Assembly (NCBI GenBank): GCA_002726235.1
Contig: PBSN01000008.1
Location: 98,659-162,658, forward strand
DNA from: Nitrospiraceae bacterium
GTDB taxonomy: Bacteria; Nitrospirota; Nitrospiria; Nitrospirales; UBA2166
Direction: 5' to 3'
DNA: 64,000 nt
The notes under the pieces are model-generated. The model worked only from the letters and a program-made list of their open reading frames with translations, made no database searches and was not told the origin of the DNA. A program made the translations under genes and the position numbers. Of this stretch, positions 43,055-52,900 are shown piece by piece. Positions within the stretch are counted from its first letter, which is position 1. Each line of letters starts with the position of its first letter.

Positions 43055-44383
43055 CGATGGTCTGGTATCTCGGCCGGGGCTATGCGTAATCTCCATGCGA
43101 ACGAGGTGTTTGACGTTCGCGCATAGATCGCCTAGGCCAGGTGTGGTAAGGCGAAAAGGCCCGCCTTTTTCGATAGGAATGGGTAGATCATCGAGTTCGT
43201 AGATTACGATGCCATAAGCTCGGGCTTGTTCTAGCGTGAGGCTGGCAGAAAACTTACCATCGGAGGAATGAAAAGTGATATGGTCGGCTTCTGCATCAAC
43301 GGTTAACAAATCCAGGATCTTCTTCAATCTCACGCCTTTCCCTTGTGATTGTGCAACGATAGTACTTGAATCCATTACCTGTGCTTCAGTGGGAAGACGG
43401 GCAAGCGCGGCGCGGTCAAACGTGAATGGTGTAGTCAGTTGTCCATTAATGTGAAGAGTGGCTTTTTTTGTGGAAGGGCGTGCCATTTTGGCCTTCACAA
43501 GGCGGTAGAGGGTTTCATTGACAGGCACAGGCACGCCAAAAGTTTGAGCATGACGAACGAGATAGCCATTGAGATGCTCGATTTCTGTTTGACGGCCTGC
43601 TTTCCAATCATCAAACATCGACGTATGGATATTGCGCACGGCTTTGGTAGTCGTCACGACAGTTTCCGGTGTCTCTGGTGGAAGAACAACCCCAAACTTC
43701 TCAGCCACGATGATGGTTTCTTTCACAATATCTGTGGTTAGGGCGAGAGTGTCATCGTGATCCAATGCCTTGGCCACGTTGTCGTCGAGAAGAACCGTTA
43801 ACGGATTAAATACGACGTTCCAGCACATCTTTTCCCACTTGGCCTTAGTAATGTTTCTTGATATTTTGCACGGAATGGGGGTTTTCGCGAAGAGGTCACG
43901 GAGCGCGGTAATTCGTGGAGTATTGGTGTTGCCGGAGAGCTCCCCAATCGTTACGCTGCCTCGTGCGAAGTGGTCGATCACTCCAGGTTCTGCGATTTTT
44001 GTATAGATATAGATGATCCCGGCTACGATATGGTGGCTTTCGAATGTTGCCATCAAGCGCTCTTCGGTATCGACACCATTTTGAAAGGTTAAAATGACGG
44101 TATCTTTTTTGAGAATTTTACCAATTTGCCAGATGACCTGATCGAGGTCATAACATTTTATGCCAAGCATGATAACGTCTGGAGTAGCGAGCTTGCTGGG
44201 ATCAGTGGCAACTGGCGGATGGACAGTGAACGACGTGTTTCCACTTCGCAAAGTCAGTCCACGCGATCGGACGGCCTCATACGTACGAGGCCGAAGGAGA
44301 AACGACACATCGACGCCAGCATGTGCTAGATGTGCTCCAATGAATCCACCGACAGAACCTGCACCGACCATTAAAATGCGCAT
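43043..44383 (-). CDS. Ketopantoate reductase-like protein fused to a molybdopterin-oxidoreductase-like domain
   Basis: About 446 residues from ATG 44383 (MRILMVGAGSVGGFIGAHL, a Rossmann NADP-binding start). Residues 1-315 are an ApbA/PanE-type reductase, with WEKMCWNVVFNPLTVL and the C-terminal helical domain. The last 120 residues (INGQLTTPFTFDRAALARLP, LKKILDLL, GKFSASLTLEQA, GGPFRLTTPGL) match the sulfite-oxidase-type molybdopterin fold, but the cofactor-binding Cys is absent. Ordinary PanE is about 300 residues. The role of the fusion is unknown, and pantothenate synthesis is only one option. Confidence 0.75.
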   Translation of the reverse strand: MRILMVGAGSVGGFIGAHLAHAGVDVSFLLRPRTYEAVRSRGLTLRSGNTSFTVHPPVATDPSKLATPDVIMLGIKCYDLDQVIWQIGKILKKDTVILTFQNGVDTEERLMATFESHHIVAGIIYIYTKIAEPGVIDHFARGSVTIGELSGNTNTPRITALRDLFAKTPIPCKISRNITKAKWEKMCWNVVFNPLTVLLDDNVAKALDHDDTLALTTDIVKETIIVAEKFGVVLPPETPETVVTTTKAVRNIHTSMFDDWKAGRQTEIEHLNGYLVRHAQTFGVPVPVNETLYRLVKAKMARPSTKKATLHINGQLTTPFTFDRAALARLPTEAQVMDSSTIVAQSQGKGVRLKKILDLLTVDAEADHITFHSSDGKFSASLTLEQARAYGIVIYELDDLPIPIEKGGPFRLTTPGLGDLCANVKHLVRMEITHSPGRDTRPSRVC

Positions 44384-44506
44384 AGTCTTCCTCGTTGTGA
44401 TGGAGAGTAGCAATAGAAATCAGTATCGAAAGCATCTCCATTCTACCCGAAGCCTATCAGGCTTCAAAAGGGGTCTGCTTGCCGCTCCGCAACTGTTGGG
44501 TTGCCG

Positions 44507-45736
44507 ATGATCACCATGCATTGTTTATCTATGCGAGCCCCGTCATTTCTTGCCGGAAGTGCTCTCATCATTTTAGTCATGATGAATCTCATGGGTTGTC
44601 AACACCAACCGTATGCTGAGCATCTCCCTCACCCGAAAGTGTCAGCGGATTGTGAAGCGATACGGAGTCATCTCGATATTGATGATCGCATTGGCACGCT
44701 GAGAAATATTACGCATGCGTTCAATCAGGCATGTTACGACGTGGTTCTTGAGTACGGAAGCCGTGCGCAAACGGATTATCGGTATAAGCAATTCTCGATA
44801 GTCAAGGAAACCAGCAGTATTTTTTTACCCGATGGAATGTTGACGGAATATGTCCTTGAGAGTTACGAAAGGGGGTTTTTGACCTTCCTTCTTTCAGCGA
44901 GTCATTACCAGTTGAACAATTTCGATGGATCTAAGGTTGAATTGCGACGCTTGGATCATGAAATTATTACTCCGCTATATAATTATGGGGAGGATCCTAT
45001 CAATATTCTTCTAAGCGCAGTTATGTGGGAAACGTTGGACCAATCTGATGAATCATGGGTGGATTGGAATCGTTTGAGTACTCAACAGGAGAGACATGCG
45101 CTTGTCTCAGAATTCGCGTCTCGTCGGATGAGAGCTATCGATGAAGGTCAAGGAGTGGTTGGACCGTGGAGTATCTACACGGGGGGAACCTTTCCGGATA
45201 TCGATTGGGACTTACAATTTACCGGTTCCAACAACGGATACTTTTCCGTCAAACCCAAACAACGCTTTGGAGAAGATTGTGTGTCTGACACGGGCGTTCG
45301 AATATCGACACGGCCATGGTTTGCAAAGATCGCGTTGCGGCACAACGATGGTTATCATCCCATTCTCAACGTGCAGAGTTGGATGCGGCTTCCGTTTGGC
45401 GTGGCCTATAGCATCACCACGTTTGCCTCTGGAGCGAGTATTGCCATTGGGGGTTGCGCTCTCGATGTTTACACGCAAGCAGAGGGAGCTCTTTGTGAGG
45501 TTTTCTTAAATGGGGGGACCGCCCTTATCAGAAAATCACCAAAAGTCCTCAGGCATGTTCTACAGCCAGATTTACGGCACTGGGACAATGTGCCAATACA
45601 TTTTCTTTTTACCACAGCTTCCACTGTTGAAGATGAAGAATGTTTTTCAAATTTATCAAGGCAGGAGCAAAGACAAACAAAAAAACTCTTTGATGCCAAT
45701 CGTGTCGTGAAGAGCAATGGAGCTATTGATGACTAA
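44507..45736 (+). CDS. Hypothetical lipoprotein
   Basis: About 400 residues. Starts at 44507, 44516 or 44531 are all possible and none has a clear ribosome-binding site; all keep the signal peptide with lipobox NLMGC. The middle (YVLESYERGFLTFLLSASHYQL, then VELRRLDHEI) recalls the helical repeats of COG3014-type lipoproteins. The C-terminal half includes a possible beta-rich region (MRLPFGVAYSITTFASGASIAIGG). The function is unknown. The stop overlaps the sirtuin gene start. Confidence 0.65.
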   Translation: MITMHCLSMRAPSFLAGSALIILVMMNLMGCQHQPYAEHLPHPKVSADCEAIRSHLDIDDRIGTLRNITHAFNQACYDVVLEYGSRAQTDYRYKQFSIVKETSSIFLPDGMLTEYVLESYERGFLTFLLSASHYQLNNFDGSKVELRRLDHEIITPLYNYGEDPINILLSAVMWETLDQSDESWVDWNRLSTQQERHALVSEFASRRMRAIDEGQGVVGPWSIYTGGTFPDIDWDLQFTGSNNGYFSVKPKQRFGEDCVSDTGVRISTRPWFAKIALRHNDGYHPILNVQSWMRLPFGVAYSITTFASGASIAIGGCALDVYTQAEGALCEVFLNGGTALIRKSPKVLRHVLQPDLRHWDNVPIHFLFTTASTVEDEECFSNLSRQEQRQTKKLFDANRVVKSNGAIDD

Positions 45737-46475
45737 TGAATCGGTCATCAAAAAGGTGCAGCACAAGCTATGCAGTGCCAAGTTCGTTGCGGTCTTAACC
45801 GGTGCGGGGATATCAGCTGACAGTGGTGTGCCGACATTTCGTGGAGCGGAGGGGTTGTGGAAACAGCATCGAGCGGAGGATTTGGCCTCTCCCCACGCCT
45901 TTGCGCATGATCCAAAGCTTGTTTGGGAGTGGTACTCTTGGCGACGTGAGCTAATTGCGACAAAGGTTCCAAATCTTGCACACGAAGCTTTAGCGACAAT
46001 GGCGGGGAGATTTTCTTCTTTTGTATTGATGACACAAAATGTAGATGGTCTTCATGGTATGGCTGGTAGTCAGGATTGTTTGGAGATGCACGGCAATATT
46101 TGGAAAGTGCGATGCACCAAGTGCTTCACTGTTACGGAAAATCGCGATCTCCCGATCGTATTCCCCCCCCAATGTTCGGCATGCGGAGGGTTGCTTCGGC
46201 CGCATATCGTGTGGTTTGGTGAGCCGTTAGATCCTCCGGTCTTGGATCGGTGTATGCATGCACTGCAATCCTGTGATGTGTTGCTGGTAATTGGCACATC
46301 TGGTGTCGTACAACCCGCTGCCTCTTTCGCGATGATGGTGAAATCGGCTGGAGGCTACACCGTTGAGATAAATCTCGACCCTACGCCTTCATCTGGAAGC
46401 ATAGATATCGTGATCACTGGTAAGGCAAAAGATGTGGTGCCGTTACTTTGCGAAAACAGTATTCAAGACGTATAG
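45717..46475 (+). CDS. cobB: NAD-dependent protein deacylase (sirtuin, class III type)
   Basis: 252 residues. GAGISADSGVPTFRG (NAD pocket), TQNVDGLH, catalytic His in EMHGNIWKVRC, zinc cysteines CTKC and CSAC, and GTSGVVQPA. The segment WYSWRRE supplies the Tyr-x-x-Arg pair that in class III sirtuins (SIRT5, bacterial CobB) recognises succinyl or malonyl lysine. It removes acyl groups from lysines with NAD+. ATG 45717 overlaps the preceding gene by 20 bases; ATG 45729 is an alternative. Confidence 0.92.
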   Translation: MELLMTNESVIKKVQHKLCSAKFVAVLTGAGISADSGVPTFRGAEGLWKQHRAEDLASPHAFAHDPKLVWEWYSWRRELIATKVPNLAHEALATMAGRFSSFVLMTQNVDGLHGMAGSQDCLEMHGNIWKVRCTKCFTVTENRDLPIVFPPQCSACGGLLRPHIVWFGEPLDPPVLDRCMHALQSCDVLLVIGTSGVVQPAASFAMMVKSAGGYTVEINLDPTPSSGSIDIVITGKAKDVVPLLCENSIQDV

Positions 46476-46671
46476 TCGGCACTTGGCAGTGATATCAATC
46501 ATTCATTGATGTATTTTTTGATAAAAAAATATACGTAACAACTGAAGACTCATGGGTTTGGTTTCACCAAAACGTCCAGATCTCTTGTGTTGACAAGGGT
46601 TAAGAGCGTATGCCACTGTAGTCCCACAGGATCAAGTATTGCAGTGGTGTTTATGAGCAGTGAGGTGTCAT

Positions 46672-47232
46672 ATGCTATGGAGGGGTAGACGCATACGAAG
46701 AGCAGTTGTCTTAGCAATATTGGTGATAGTCTGTGGTGGTTTGCTTCTTGGCGTTCCTACCTTGAGTGTTGCGCAAAGTGGATTTGGGGTATCAAAAGGG
46801 CTTCCTAAACATCATCAGGCTCCTGATTTTCATCTTCAAACCATTGATGGTAAAGACGTAAGTAAGCGTGCTCTGAAAGGCCAGCCGACGCTGATGATGT
46901 TTTGGGCTCCCTGGTGCCACGTATGCCAAGTTGAGCTTCCCAGGATTCACGATTTTCATGAAGCGGTAAAACTGTATGGACTTCAGGTGCTATCGATTGG
47001 ATTTGCCGATGCGAAAGAGAATGTTCTCGGATATATTCATGGGCACTCAGATGTTTTTACATTTCCAAGCGCGTACGATGCAGATAACATCGTAGCAGCA
47101 GATTTTAGGATTCGTGCGACCCCGACATTTATCCTTCTCGATGCAGATGGATCTGTCCGGCTTGTCCACCCAGGAGCAGGGGTCCTTCATAATCCAAAAC
47201 TATTGGCCTTTATCGAAGACCTTGTTTCGTAA
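46672..47232 (+). CDS. TlpA-like exported thioredoxin-fold protein
   Basis: About 186 residues from ATG 46672, which has GAGG six bases upstream. Signal peptide or anchor (VVLAILVIVCGGLLLGVPTL), then a redoxin domain with the active site WAPWCHVCQVELP (CHVC) and cis-Pro motif IRATPTFILLD. It is likely a periplasmic thiol-disulfide protein, perhaps for cytochrome c or envelope maturation. The 196-base gap before it shows no other gene. Confidence 0.85.
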   Translation: MLWRGRRIRRAVVLAILVIVCGGLLLGVPTLSVAQSGFGVSKGLPKHHQAPDFHLQTIDGKDVSKRALKGQPTLMMFWAPWCHVCQVELPRIHDFHEAVKLYGLQVLSIGFADAKENVLGYIHGHSDVFTFPSAYDADNIVAADFRIRATPTFILLDADGSVRLVHPGAGVLHNPKLLAFIEDLVS

Positions 47233-47301
47233 CGCGATTGGACTTTCGTAGTTGGTAGATTAGGCTTCTGGTAGGTTTCTTGAGTTATCCTGTCGCTGTT
47301 C

Positions 47302-47333
47302 TTGCGGCAATGTGGACAAACTCCCGATATAAT
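47302..47333 (+). promoter_or_regulatory. Possible promoter with perfect -10 box
   Basis: TATAAT at 47328-47333, with TTGCGG at 47302 but an over-long 20-base spacing. It lies about 110 bases before the lipoprotein gene at 47446 and the trpFBA genes after it. Weak evidence. Confidence 0.3.
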
Positions 47334-47445
47334 CTTCATCGCGGATGTTGTGGTACGCAATGATGATCGTGGCGATAGTCACGGAGCAGTTCTAGTATTG
47401 CAACGCGGGGAGCGTGGATATCATGCAGGGTGCTTTGCTCGAGAG

Positions 47446-47793
47446 ATGATGCGCCGATATGAGCCCAGTTTGAAGAGAACGCGAATAAAGGTCATTAGTG
47501 TGGCGGCAACAGCGCTCCTTTTCCTCGTCTCTTGCATGGGAAAGAACCCTTTTCTGGAAACTGCCCTTGATCCTGCGAAAACGCGTGGGGAGACGCAATC
47601 CTGGTTTGAAAAGGAATGGGGAACGCCTTCCTCGAAAGATTCGCGTTGGCTAGGAGGTGAGGTCTGGACGTATATGCGTATTGCTGGAGGGCAGAAAACT
47701 CTTCTCGGAAATCTCGATCCGCTTACATGCAAAATCACGCTGAAATTTGATGATGAGGGAAAACTCTCCTCGTACAAATATTCCGGATGTTAA
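47446..47793 (+). CDS. Small hypothetical lipoprotein, SmpA/BamE-like in outline
   Basis: About 115 residues from ATG 47446 (or 47449). Lipobox LFLVSC is at the end of a short signal. The mature part has SWFEKEWGTPSSKDSRW followed by [33 protein letters not shown], a pattern like small SmpA/OmlA-type lipoproteins where a loop precedes a Gly-x-Pro. This is a resemblance, not an assignment. An upstream in-frame extension to 47302 crosses the predicted promoter and lacks signal features. The stop overlaps trpF. Confidence 0.6.
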   Translation: MMRRYEPSLKRTRIKVISVAATALLFLVSCMGKNPFLETALDPAKTRGETQSWFEKEWGTPSSKDSRWLGGEVWTYMRIAGGQKTLLGNLDPLTCKITLKFDDEGKLSSYKYSGC

Positions 47794-48404
47794 GAGTAAA
47801 AATCTGTGGCATTACCAATGTAGACGATGCTCTTCACGCCGTGAATGCCGGTGCGGACGCGTTGGGGTTTATTTTCTACCCCGAGAGTCCGAGATATGTT
47901 ACGCCGGAGACTGTACGAATCATCATAGAGCGACTTCCACCGTTTACCACATCTGTTGGTGTTTTCGTCAATGAAGACCGTGATGCTATTCAGCGGGTTA
48001 TACAGGAATGCGGGTTATCGCTGGTTCAGTTGCATGGTGATGAGTCTCCAGGCGATTGTTTCACGTTGGGGCATCCCGTGATTAAGGCTATCCGGTTGCG
48101 GTCTCGAGATGACATTGTTCTCATGGGAAGGTACGCCGTTAGGGGGTTTGTGCTTGATGCATCCGTTGCTGGAGTCTGGGGAGGGACTGGAGAAACGATT
48201 GATTGGAGGCTTGCGCGGGAGGCGACACGACAGGGTCCTGCAATTCTTGCTGGGGGGCTGACGCCAGACAATGTTGGACGAGCTGTTGCCGAGGTGGAGC
48301 CCTTCGGAGTTGACGTCAGCAGTGGCGTAGAGATTTCGCCAGGCAAGAAGGATCACGAAAAAGTTCGCCGGTTTATTTTGGCGGCAAGAAACGGTGATGG
48401 ATGA
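47787..48404 (+). CDS. trpF: Phosphoribosylanthranilate isomerase
   Basis: 205 residues. [35 protein letters not shown] is split as the usual N-terminal barrel (catalytic Cys in KICG); later [19 protein letters not shown] and [12 protein letters not shown] barrel for the fourth step of tryptophan synthesis. It overlaps the lipoprotein gene by 7 bases and trpB by 4 bases. Confidence 0.95.
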   Translation: MLRVKICGITNVDDALHAVNAGADALGFIFYPESPRYVTPETVRIIIERLPPFTTSVGVFVNEDRDAIQRVIQECGLSLVQLHGDESPGDCFTLGHPVIKAIRLRSRDDIVLMGRYAVRGFVLDASVAGVWGGTGETIDWRLAREATRQGPAILAGGLTPDNVGRAVAEVEPFGVDVSSGVEISPGKKDHEKVRRFILAARNGDG

Positions 48405-49591
48405 ATCGGGTTCCGAATAAGAAGGGTCGTTTTGGTGTGTATGGTGGTCGGTATGTTCCTGAAACCCTGGTGCCTGCGCTGGAAGAATTGGAGCGAACGT
48501 ATACAGAGGCGAAACGAGACCCTGTTTTTCGTAACACGTTGCGGGCATATTTGAACCAGTATGTTGGACGTCCGACTCCATTGTATTTTGCCAAGCGGCT
48601 CACCGAACATCTTGGAGGAGCGAAGATTTATCTCAAACGTGAGGACCTCTGTCATACCGGAGCTCACAAGATTAATAACACCCTTGGGCAAGCGTTATTG
48701 GCTACACGCATGGGGAAGCGACGTGTCATCGCGGAAACTGGTGCTGGGCAACATGGAGTCGCGGTCGCGACGGTTGCCGCGATGTTCGGGCTTGAATGCG
48801 ATGTCTATATGGGAACAGAAGATATGGAACGCCAGGCACCCAATGTCGTTCGAATGAAGTTGCTTGGTGCGAGAGTATGTGCTATCGATACTGGGAGTCG
48901 AACACTCAAAGATGCTATCAGTGAGGCACTTCGGGATTGGACAACACATGTTGGGAATACACACTATATTCTTGGGTCGGTCTTGGGTCCGCATCCGTAT
49001 CCGACGATTGTGCGGGACTTTCAATCCGTCATCGGACGTGAAGCGAAATGGCAGCTCCGGAAGTGTGAAGGCCTGTTGCCTCACGTCCTGATTGCATGTG
49101 TTGGTGGGGGGAGTAACGCCCTTGGACTATTTTCCGCGTTTGTGAACGACGACGTGGAGATGATTGGTGTTGAAGCTGGTGGATTGGGTGTCACGACGGA
49201 GAAGCATGCTGCCCGTTTCGCTGGGGGATCTGTGGGGGTCCTCCATGGGACGATGACATACCTGGTTCAAGATGATGATGGGCAAATCCGGCTGACGCAT
49301 TCGATATCTGCCGGGCTGGATTACGCTGCCGTTGGGCCAGAGCATAGCTATTATCACGATCTGAAACGTATCCGCTATACATCGGCAACGGATGATGAGG
49401 CGTTATCAGCTTTTGATCTTCTCACGCGGATTGAAGGGATTATGCCGGCTCTTGAAAGCGCACACGCTCTTGCGGAAGTAGTGAAGTTAGCACCTAGATT
49501 GGATAGAGAAAAAGTGATTGTTGTGAGCCTTTCGGGGCGCGGTGACAAGGATGTTCACCATGTGGCGCAGTTGCGTGGCGATCATCTCTAG
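48401..49591 (+). CDS. trpB: Tryptophan synthase beta chain
   Basis: 396 residues. [19 protein letters not shown] lysine in [11 protein letters not shown] (the Lys of HKIN); [20 protein letters not shown] (phosphate loop); and the C-terminal SGRGDKDV. It condenses indole with serine. It is of the normal (TrpB1) type, consistent with the adjacent trpA. Confidence 0.97.
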   Translation: MNRVPNKKGRFGVYGGRYVPETLVPALEELERTYTEAKRDPVFRNTLRAYLNQYVGRPTPLYFAKRLTEHLGGAKIYLKREDLCHTGAHKINNTLGQALLATRMGKRRVIAETGAGQHGVAVATVAAMFGLECDVYMGTEDMERQAPNVVRMKLLGARVCAIDTGSRTLKDAISEALRDWTTHVGNTHYILGSVLGPHPYPTIVRDFQSVIGREAKWQLRKCEGLLPHVLIACVGGGSNALGLFSAFVNDDVEMIGVEAGGLGVTTEKHAARFAGGSVGVLHGTMTYLVQDDDGQIRLTHSISAGLDYAAVGPEHSYYHDLKRIRYTSATDDEALSAFDLLTRIEGIMPALESAHALAEVVKLAPRLDREKVIVVSLSGRGDKDVHHVAQLRGDHL

Positions 49592-49599
49592 GGGCGTGA

Positions 49600-50394
49600 G
49601 TGGGACGAATTCACTCGACATTTTCACAACTTCGCGTGAAGAAGCAGAAAGCGCTTATCCCCTACCTGATGGCAGGCGATCCGTCGTTGGAGATGACGGA
49701 GGCGTTGGTACTTGAGATCGAACGTGCTGGTGCAGATATCGTGGAACTTGGAGTGCCGTTCTCTGATCCAATTGCTGATGGACCTGTCATTCAAGGGGCT
49801 GCCCAACGTTCGCTGAAGGCTGGAACATCGTTAAACAGTATCTTTCAACTTGTTCAGACACTTCGCACTCGCACACAGATTCCGTTAGTCCTGATGTGTT
49901 ATTACAATTCAATATTGGCATGTGGAGAGAAACAGTTTTGTTCTACTGCTGTAGAAGCCGGAGTTGACGGGATCATCATCCCGGATCTTCCAGTCGAGGA
50001 GGGGAAGAGTTTGAGAAAGATGGCTCGGATGTTGGGCTTGGATGTGATTCTTCTTCTTGCGCCTACCAGCACTGCTGAGCGTATCGGGAAAACTGTGAAG
50101 GATTCAAAAGGCTTTATCTATTACGTCTCACTCACCGGCGTGACTGGTGCACAATTGATTCATAGTCGCGATATTGAAGAGAAAGTTCGGGAGATACGGC
50201 ACGTTTCTAAATTGCCTGTTGCCGTTGGGTTTGGTATTTCAAGTCCCTCCGAGGCCGCCACTGTTGCCTCGTTTGCTGATGGGGTGATCGTTGGAAGTGC
50301 CCTCGTGAAGATTATTGCGGAACCTACTACTCACTCTGCTGTGTTACGTCGAGTCAGTACCTTTGTTCATGACCTCAGGCAAGCGGTATGTTGA
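49600..50394 (+). CDS. trpA: Tryptophan synthase alpha chain
   Basis: 264 residues from GTG 49600. LIPYLMAGDPSLEMTEAL, catalytic Glu in IVELGVPFSDPIADGPVIQ, Asp in DGIIIPDLPVEE, and SLTGVTGA and VGFGISSP. It cleaves indole-glycerol phosphate and channels indole to TrpB. Eight bases follow trpB. The trp genes before trpF are not here. Confidence 0.96.
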   Translation: MGRIHSTFSQLRVKKQKALIPYLMAGDPSLEMTEALVLEIERAGADIVELGVPFSDPIADGPVIQGAAQRSLKAGTSLNSIFQLVQTLRTRTQIPLVLMCYYNSILACGEKQFCSTAVEAGVDGIIIPDLPVEEGKSLRKMARMLGLDVILLLAPTSTAERIGKTVKDSKGFIYYVSLTGVTGAQLIHSRDIEEKVREIRHVSKLPVAVGFGISSPSEAATVASFADGVIVGSALVKIIAEPTTHSAVLRRVSTFVHDLRQAVC

Positions 50395-50415
50395 AAATAT
50401 CAGGAGAGTGAAGTG

Positions 50416-52887
50416 ATGACGACCCAATACGCCTCTGTGTTATCGCGATGTCTGCGCTTATATCTCGCCTTCATCCTCGTTAGTCTGCTGTGGCCATCTG
50501 CAGTTCTTAGTCAAAACGTTGCGGGGTCTGGGTTGTTTGGTCTTGGAACATCATCAGAGTCAGGAAGCAGTAGAAGCAGTAAAAGAGAGAGAATCGGAAG
50601 ATCACCAAGATCCCAATCGGAAGACGATGAAGCCTCGTCGAACGACGCGAGGAGCGGTAAAACATTACAGAGAGGCGGGAAAGAGAAGGGATTGTCGTTG
50701 AGCAAAGATGCGAAAGAAGATAATGCCGCACGGAAAGCGATCGAAGATGCTAACGACTTGCTTTTGCAAGCTGGAGACCTGAACCCTACTCTGGTGGACG
50801 GCAAACGCTTTCGTGATGTGAAGGAAACCATTCGTGAAGCTGAAACTGCCTATGAAAGTGAGAATTTTTCTCTGGCCAGGCAGAAGGCTCTGGCTGCGAA
50901 GCGGACCATTGTCTCCCTAGTCCCAGAGCTAAGTCCAGAGGAAGCCATTGGGATGGCTACAAAAGAGACAGGCCCCTCAGTGATTGAGGCTAGTTTTGCT
51001 TCAGAAGAGGTTGATCCCGATATTTCTCGTCAGCTCACACAGTTTGGATATGATATTTTCGGTTCGCCAGCATCGACATTTGCTCCAGTATTAGACGTTC
51101 CGGTGGGGCCTGACTATACCCTGGGTCCAGACGACACTCTACGGATTTTGGTCTGGGGATTGGTTGATGGCGAGATAGAAGTCATGGTTGATCGGGAGGG
51201 TAAGATCTTTCTTCAGAATATTGGGACGATTTTCGTGTGGGGGCTGACCTTTAAGGAGGCGAAAGCAGTCATAACGAAGCACTTGAGCCAGTTTTACCAG
51301 GAGTTTGAAGTGGATATTACTCTTGGGTCTCTGAGAACAATTAAGGTGTATGTGGTGGGAGATGTAGCGCAGCCTGGAGGATACTCCTTAAGTAGCCTGT
51401 CCACCGTGACCAATGCCTTGTATGCCGCTGGTGGTCCGAAGAAGTCAGGGTCCATGAGACAAGTAAGCCTAATCCGCGATGAAAAAGTTCAAGGGGTTGT
51501 TGATCTGTATGACTATTTATTGCTGGGAAATAAGCGCAATGATTTTAGGTTGCAATCAGGGGATACCGTGTTCGTCCCTCCAATAGGTCCAGTTGTAGGT
51601 GTCGCAGGATTCATCAAGCGACCGGCTATCTATGAACTCAATGAACCTATGAGGATCTTGGATGGTTTAAGTCTGGCGGGCGGGGTTTTGCCGATTGCAT
51701 ACTTGCGACAAATACAGGTGGAGCGAATTAAAAATCATCGCGAGAAGGTTCTTCTTGATCTTGATTTAACCGAGCAGCCATCAAAGGGTAAGGATTCAAC
51801 GCAGAACGTGTTGCTACAGGATGGCGATTTCATCAAAGTGTTACCAATTTACTCACGAACATATGAGTCAGTGATGCTTGAGGGCTTTGTTAAACATCCA
51901 GGTAAATATGAACTCAGGCCTAAGATGCGTCTAAGCGAGTTTCTCCAGGTGGACGATATCGTTCCCGAGACCAACCTAAAGCGTGGGGAAGTGGTCCGAA
52001 TGGATAAAGTGACCCTTCTCCATGAAATCATTCCTTTTGTTCCACACCTTCTGTTTGAAGGGGATCGCTCTCAGGACTTTCGGCTACAACCGGAGGATAA
52101 GGTTATCCTATATTCTGAGTTCAAGGAGCCAGAAAAAATATCCTTGGGAGGCGAGTTTATGCGTCCCGGCGTCTATACCATCGAGGAGAGCGAACGACTA
52201 TCTTCCGTGATTAGCAGGGCGGGCGGGTTTACGCGGCAAGCTTATCCGAAGGCTGGGGTGTTTTTGCGGGAGGCGATTAAAGAGCGACAAGAACAACAAA
52301 TGACACGTATGACAAGTGTTCAAGCGCAGCGTATGGCCGTTCAGCAGGCGGCGTTAGCTGCGGGTGCGGTTGCGACGGGTATTGCTGCTGATGCATCTGC
52401 GGAGGGGATAGATTTAGCGGTTATGGGTGAGCAAATGGTACTGGAGGAGGCCGCGTTACAGGTTACGATGGGGCGCTTAGTGATTAACGTGACCGATTTA
52501 GACTCACTCGTAGGGTCCCCTGCCGATATCCCTCTACAAGATGGGGACTCATATCATATTCCACAGACACCAGTTTCAGTGGCGGTGTTGGGAGCCGTGA
52601 AAAATCCGACTGCGGTATTGCATGCCGCTGGACATCTACTCCCGTATTATATTCAACGAGCCGGAGGATACACGAACGACGCTGACAAAGGTGAAATGTA
52701 TATTCTTCGGGCCGACGGGGATGCGGTTTCAGGATCGATTAAACGATATCTGCTTGAACCGGGTGACGCGGTTGTAATCCCGCCGAGGATTAAAGCGAAG
52801 ATTCAGCCCTTACCATTTTGGTCATCCTTATTGACTATTGTTGGCAACGCAGCAATTGGCATTAGTGCCATGTTCCTCCTGTTCTGA
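50416..52887 (+). CDS. SLBB-domain polysaccharide export protein
   Basis: About 823 residues from ATG 50416 (AGGAG nine bases upstream). Signal peptide (LYLAFILVSLLWPSAVLS), then a Ser/Arg/Lys-rich low-complexity stretch (about residues 30-100). The polysaccharide export core (DYTLGPDDTLRILVWG) is at about residue 235. SLBB modules follow: VYVVGDVAQPGGYSL, VAGFIKRPAIYEL, MLEGFVKHPGKYEL, LGGEFMRPGVYTI and VLGAVKNPTAVL, so five are visible. The last residues form a membrane helix (LLTIVGNAAIGISAMFLL). It resembles Wza-type outer-membrane exporters, enlarged by extra SLBB domains. The Wzz-type gene follows. Confidence 0.85.
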   Translation: MTTQYASVLSRCLRLYLAFILVSLLWPSAVLSQNVAGSGLFGLGTSSESGSSRSSKRERIGRSPRSQSEDDEASSNDARSGKTLQRGGKEKGLSLSKDAKEDNAARKAIEDANDLLLQAGDLNPTLVDGKRFRDVKETIREAETAYESENFSLARQKALAAKRTIVSLVPELSPEEAIGMATKETGPSVIEASFASEEVDPDISRQLTQFGYDIFGSPASTFAPVLDVPVGPDYTLGPDDTLRILVWGLVDGEIEVMVDREGKIFLQNIGTIFVWGLTFKEAKAVITKHLSQFYQEFEVDITLGSLRTIKVYVVGDVAQPGGYSLSSLSTVTNALYAAGGPKKSGSMRQVSLIRDEKVQGVVDLYDYLLLGNKRNDFRLQSGDTVFVPPIGPVVGVAGFIKRPAIYELNEPMRILDGLSLAGGVLPIAYLRQIQVERIKNHREKVLLDLDLTEQPSKGKDSTQNVLLQDGDFIKVLPIYSRTYESVMLEGFVKHPGKYELRPKMRLSEFLQVDDIVPETNLKRGEVVRMDKVTLLHEIIPFVPHLLFEGDRSQDFRLQPEDKVILYSEFKEPEKISLGGEFMRPGVYTIEESERLSSVISRAGGFTRQAYPKAGVFLREAIKERQEQQMTRMTSVQAQRMAVQQAALAAGAVATGIAADASAEGIDLAVMGEQMVLEEAALQVTMGRLVINVTDLDSLVGSPADIPLQDGDSYHIPQTPVSVAVLGAVKNPTAVLHAAGHLLPYYIQRAGGYTNDADKGEMYILRADGDAVSGSIKRYLLEPGDAVVIPPRIKAKIQPLPFWSSLLTIVGNAAIGISAMFLLF

Positions 52888-52900
52888 TGCAGATGCGATT

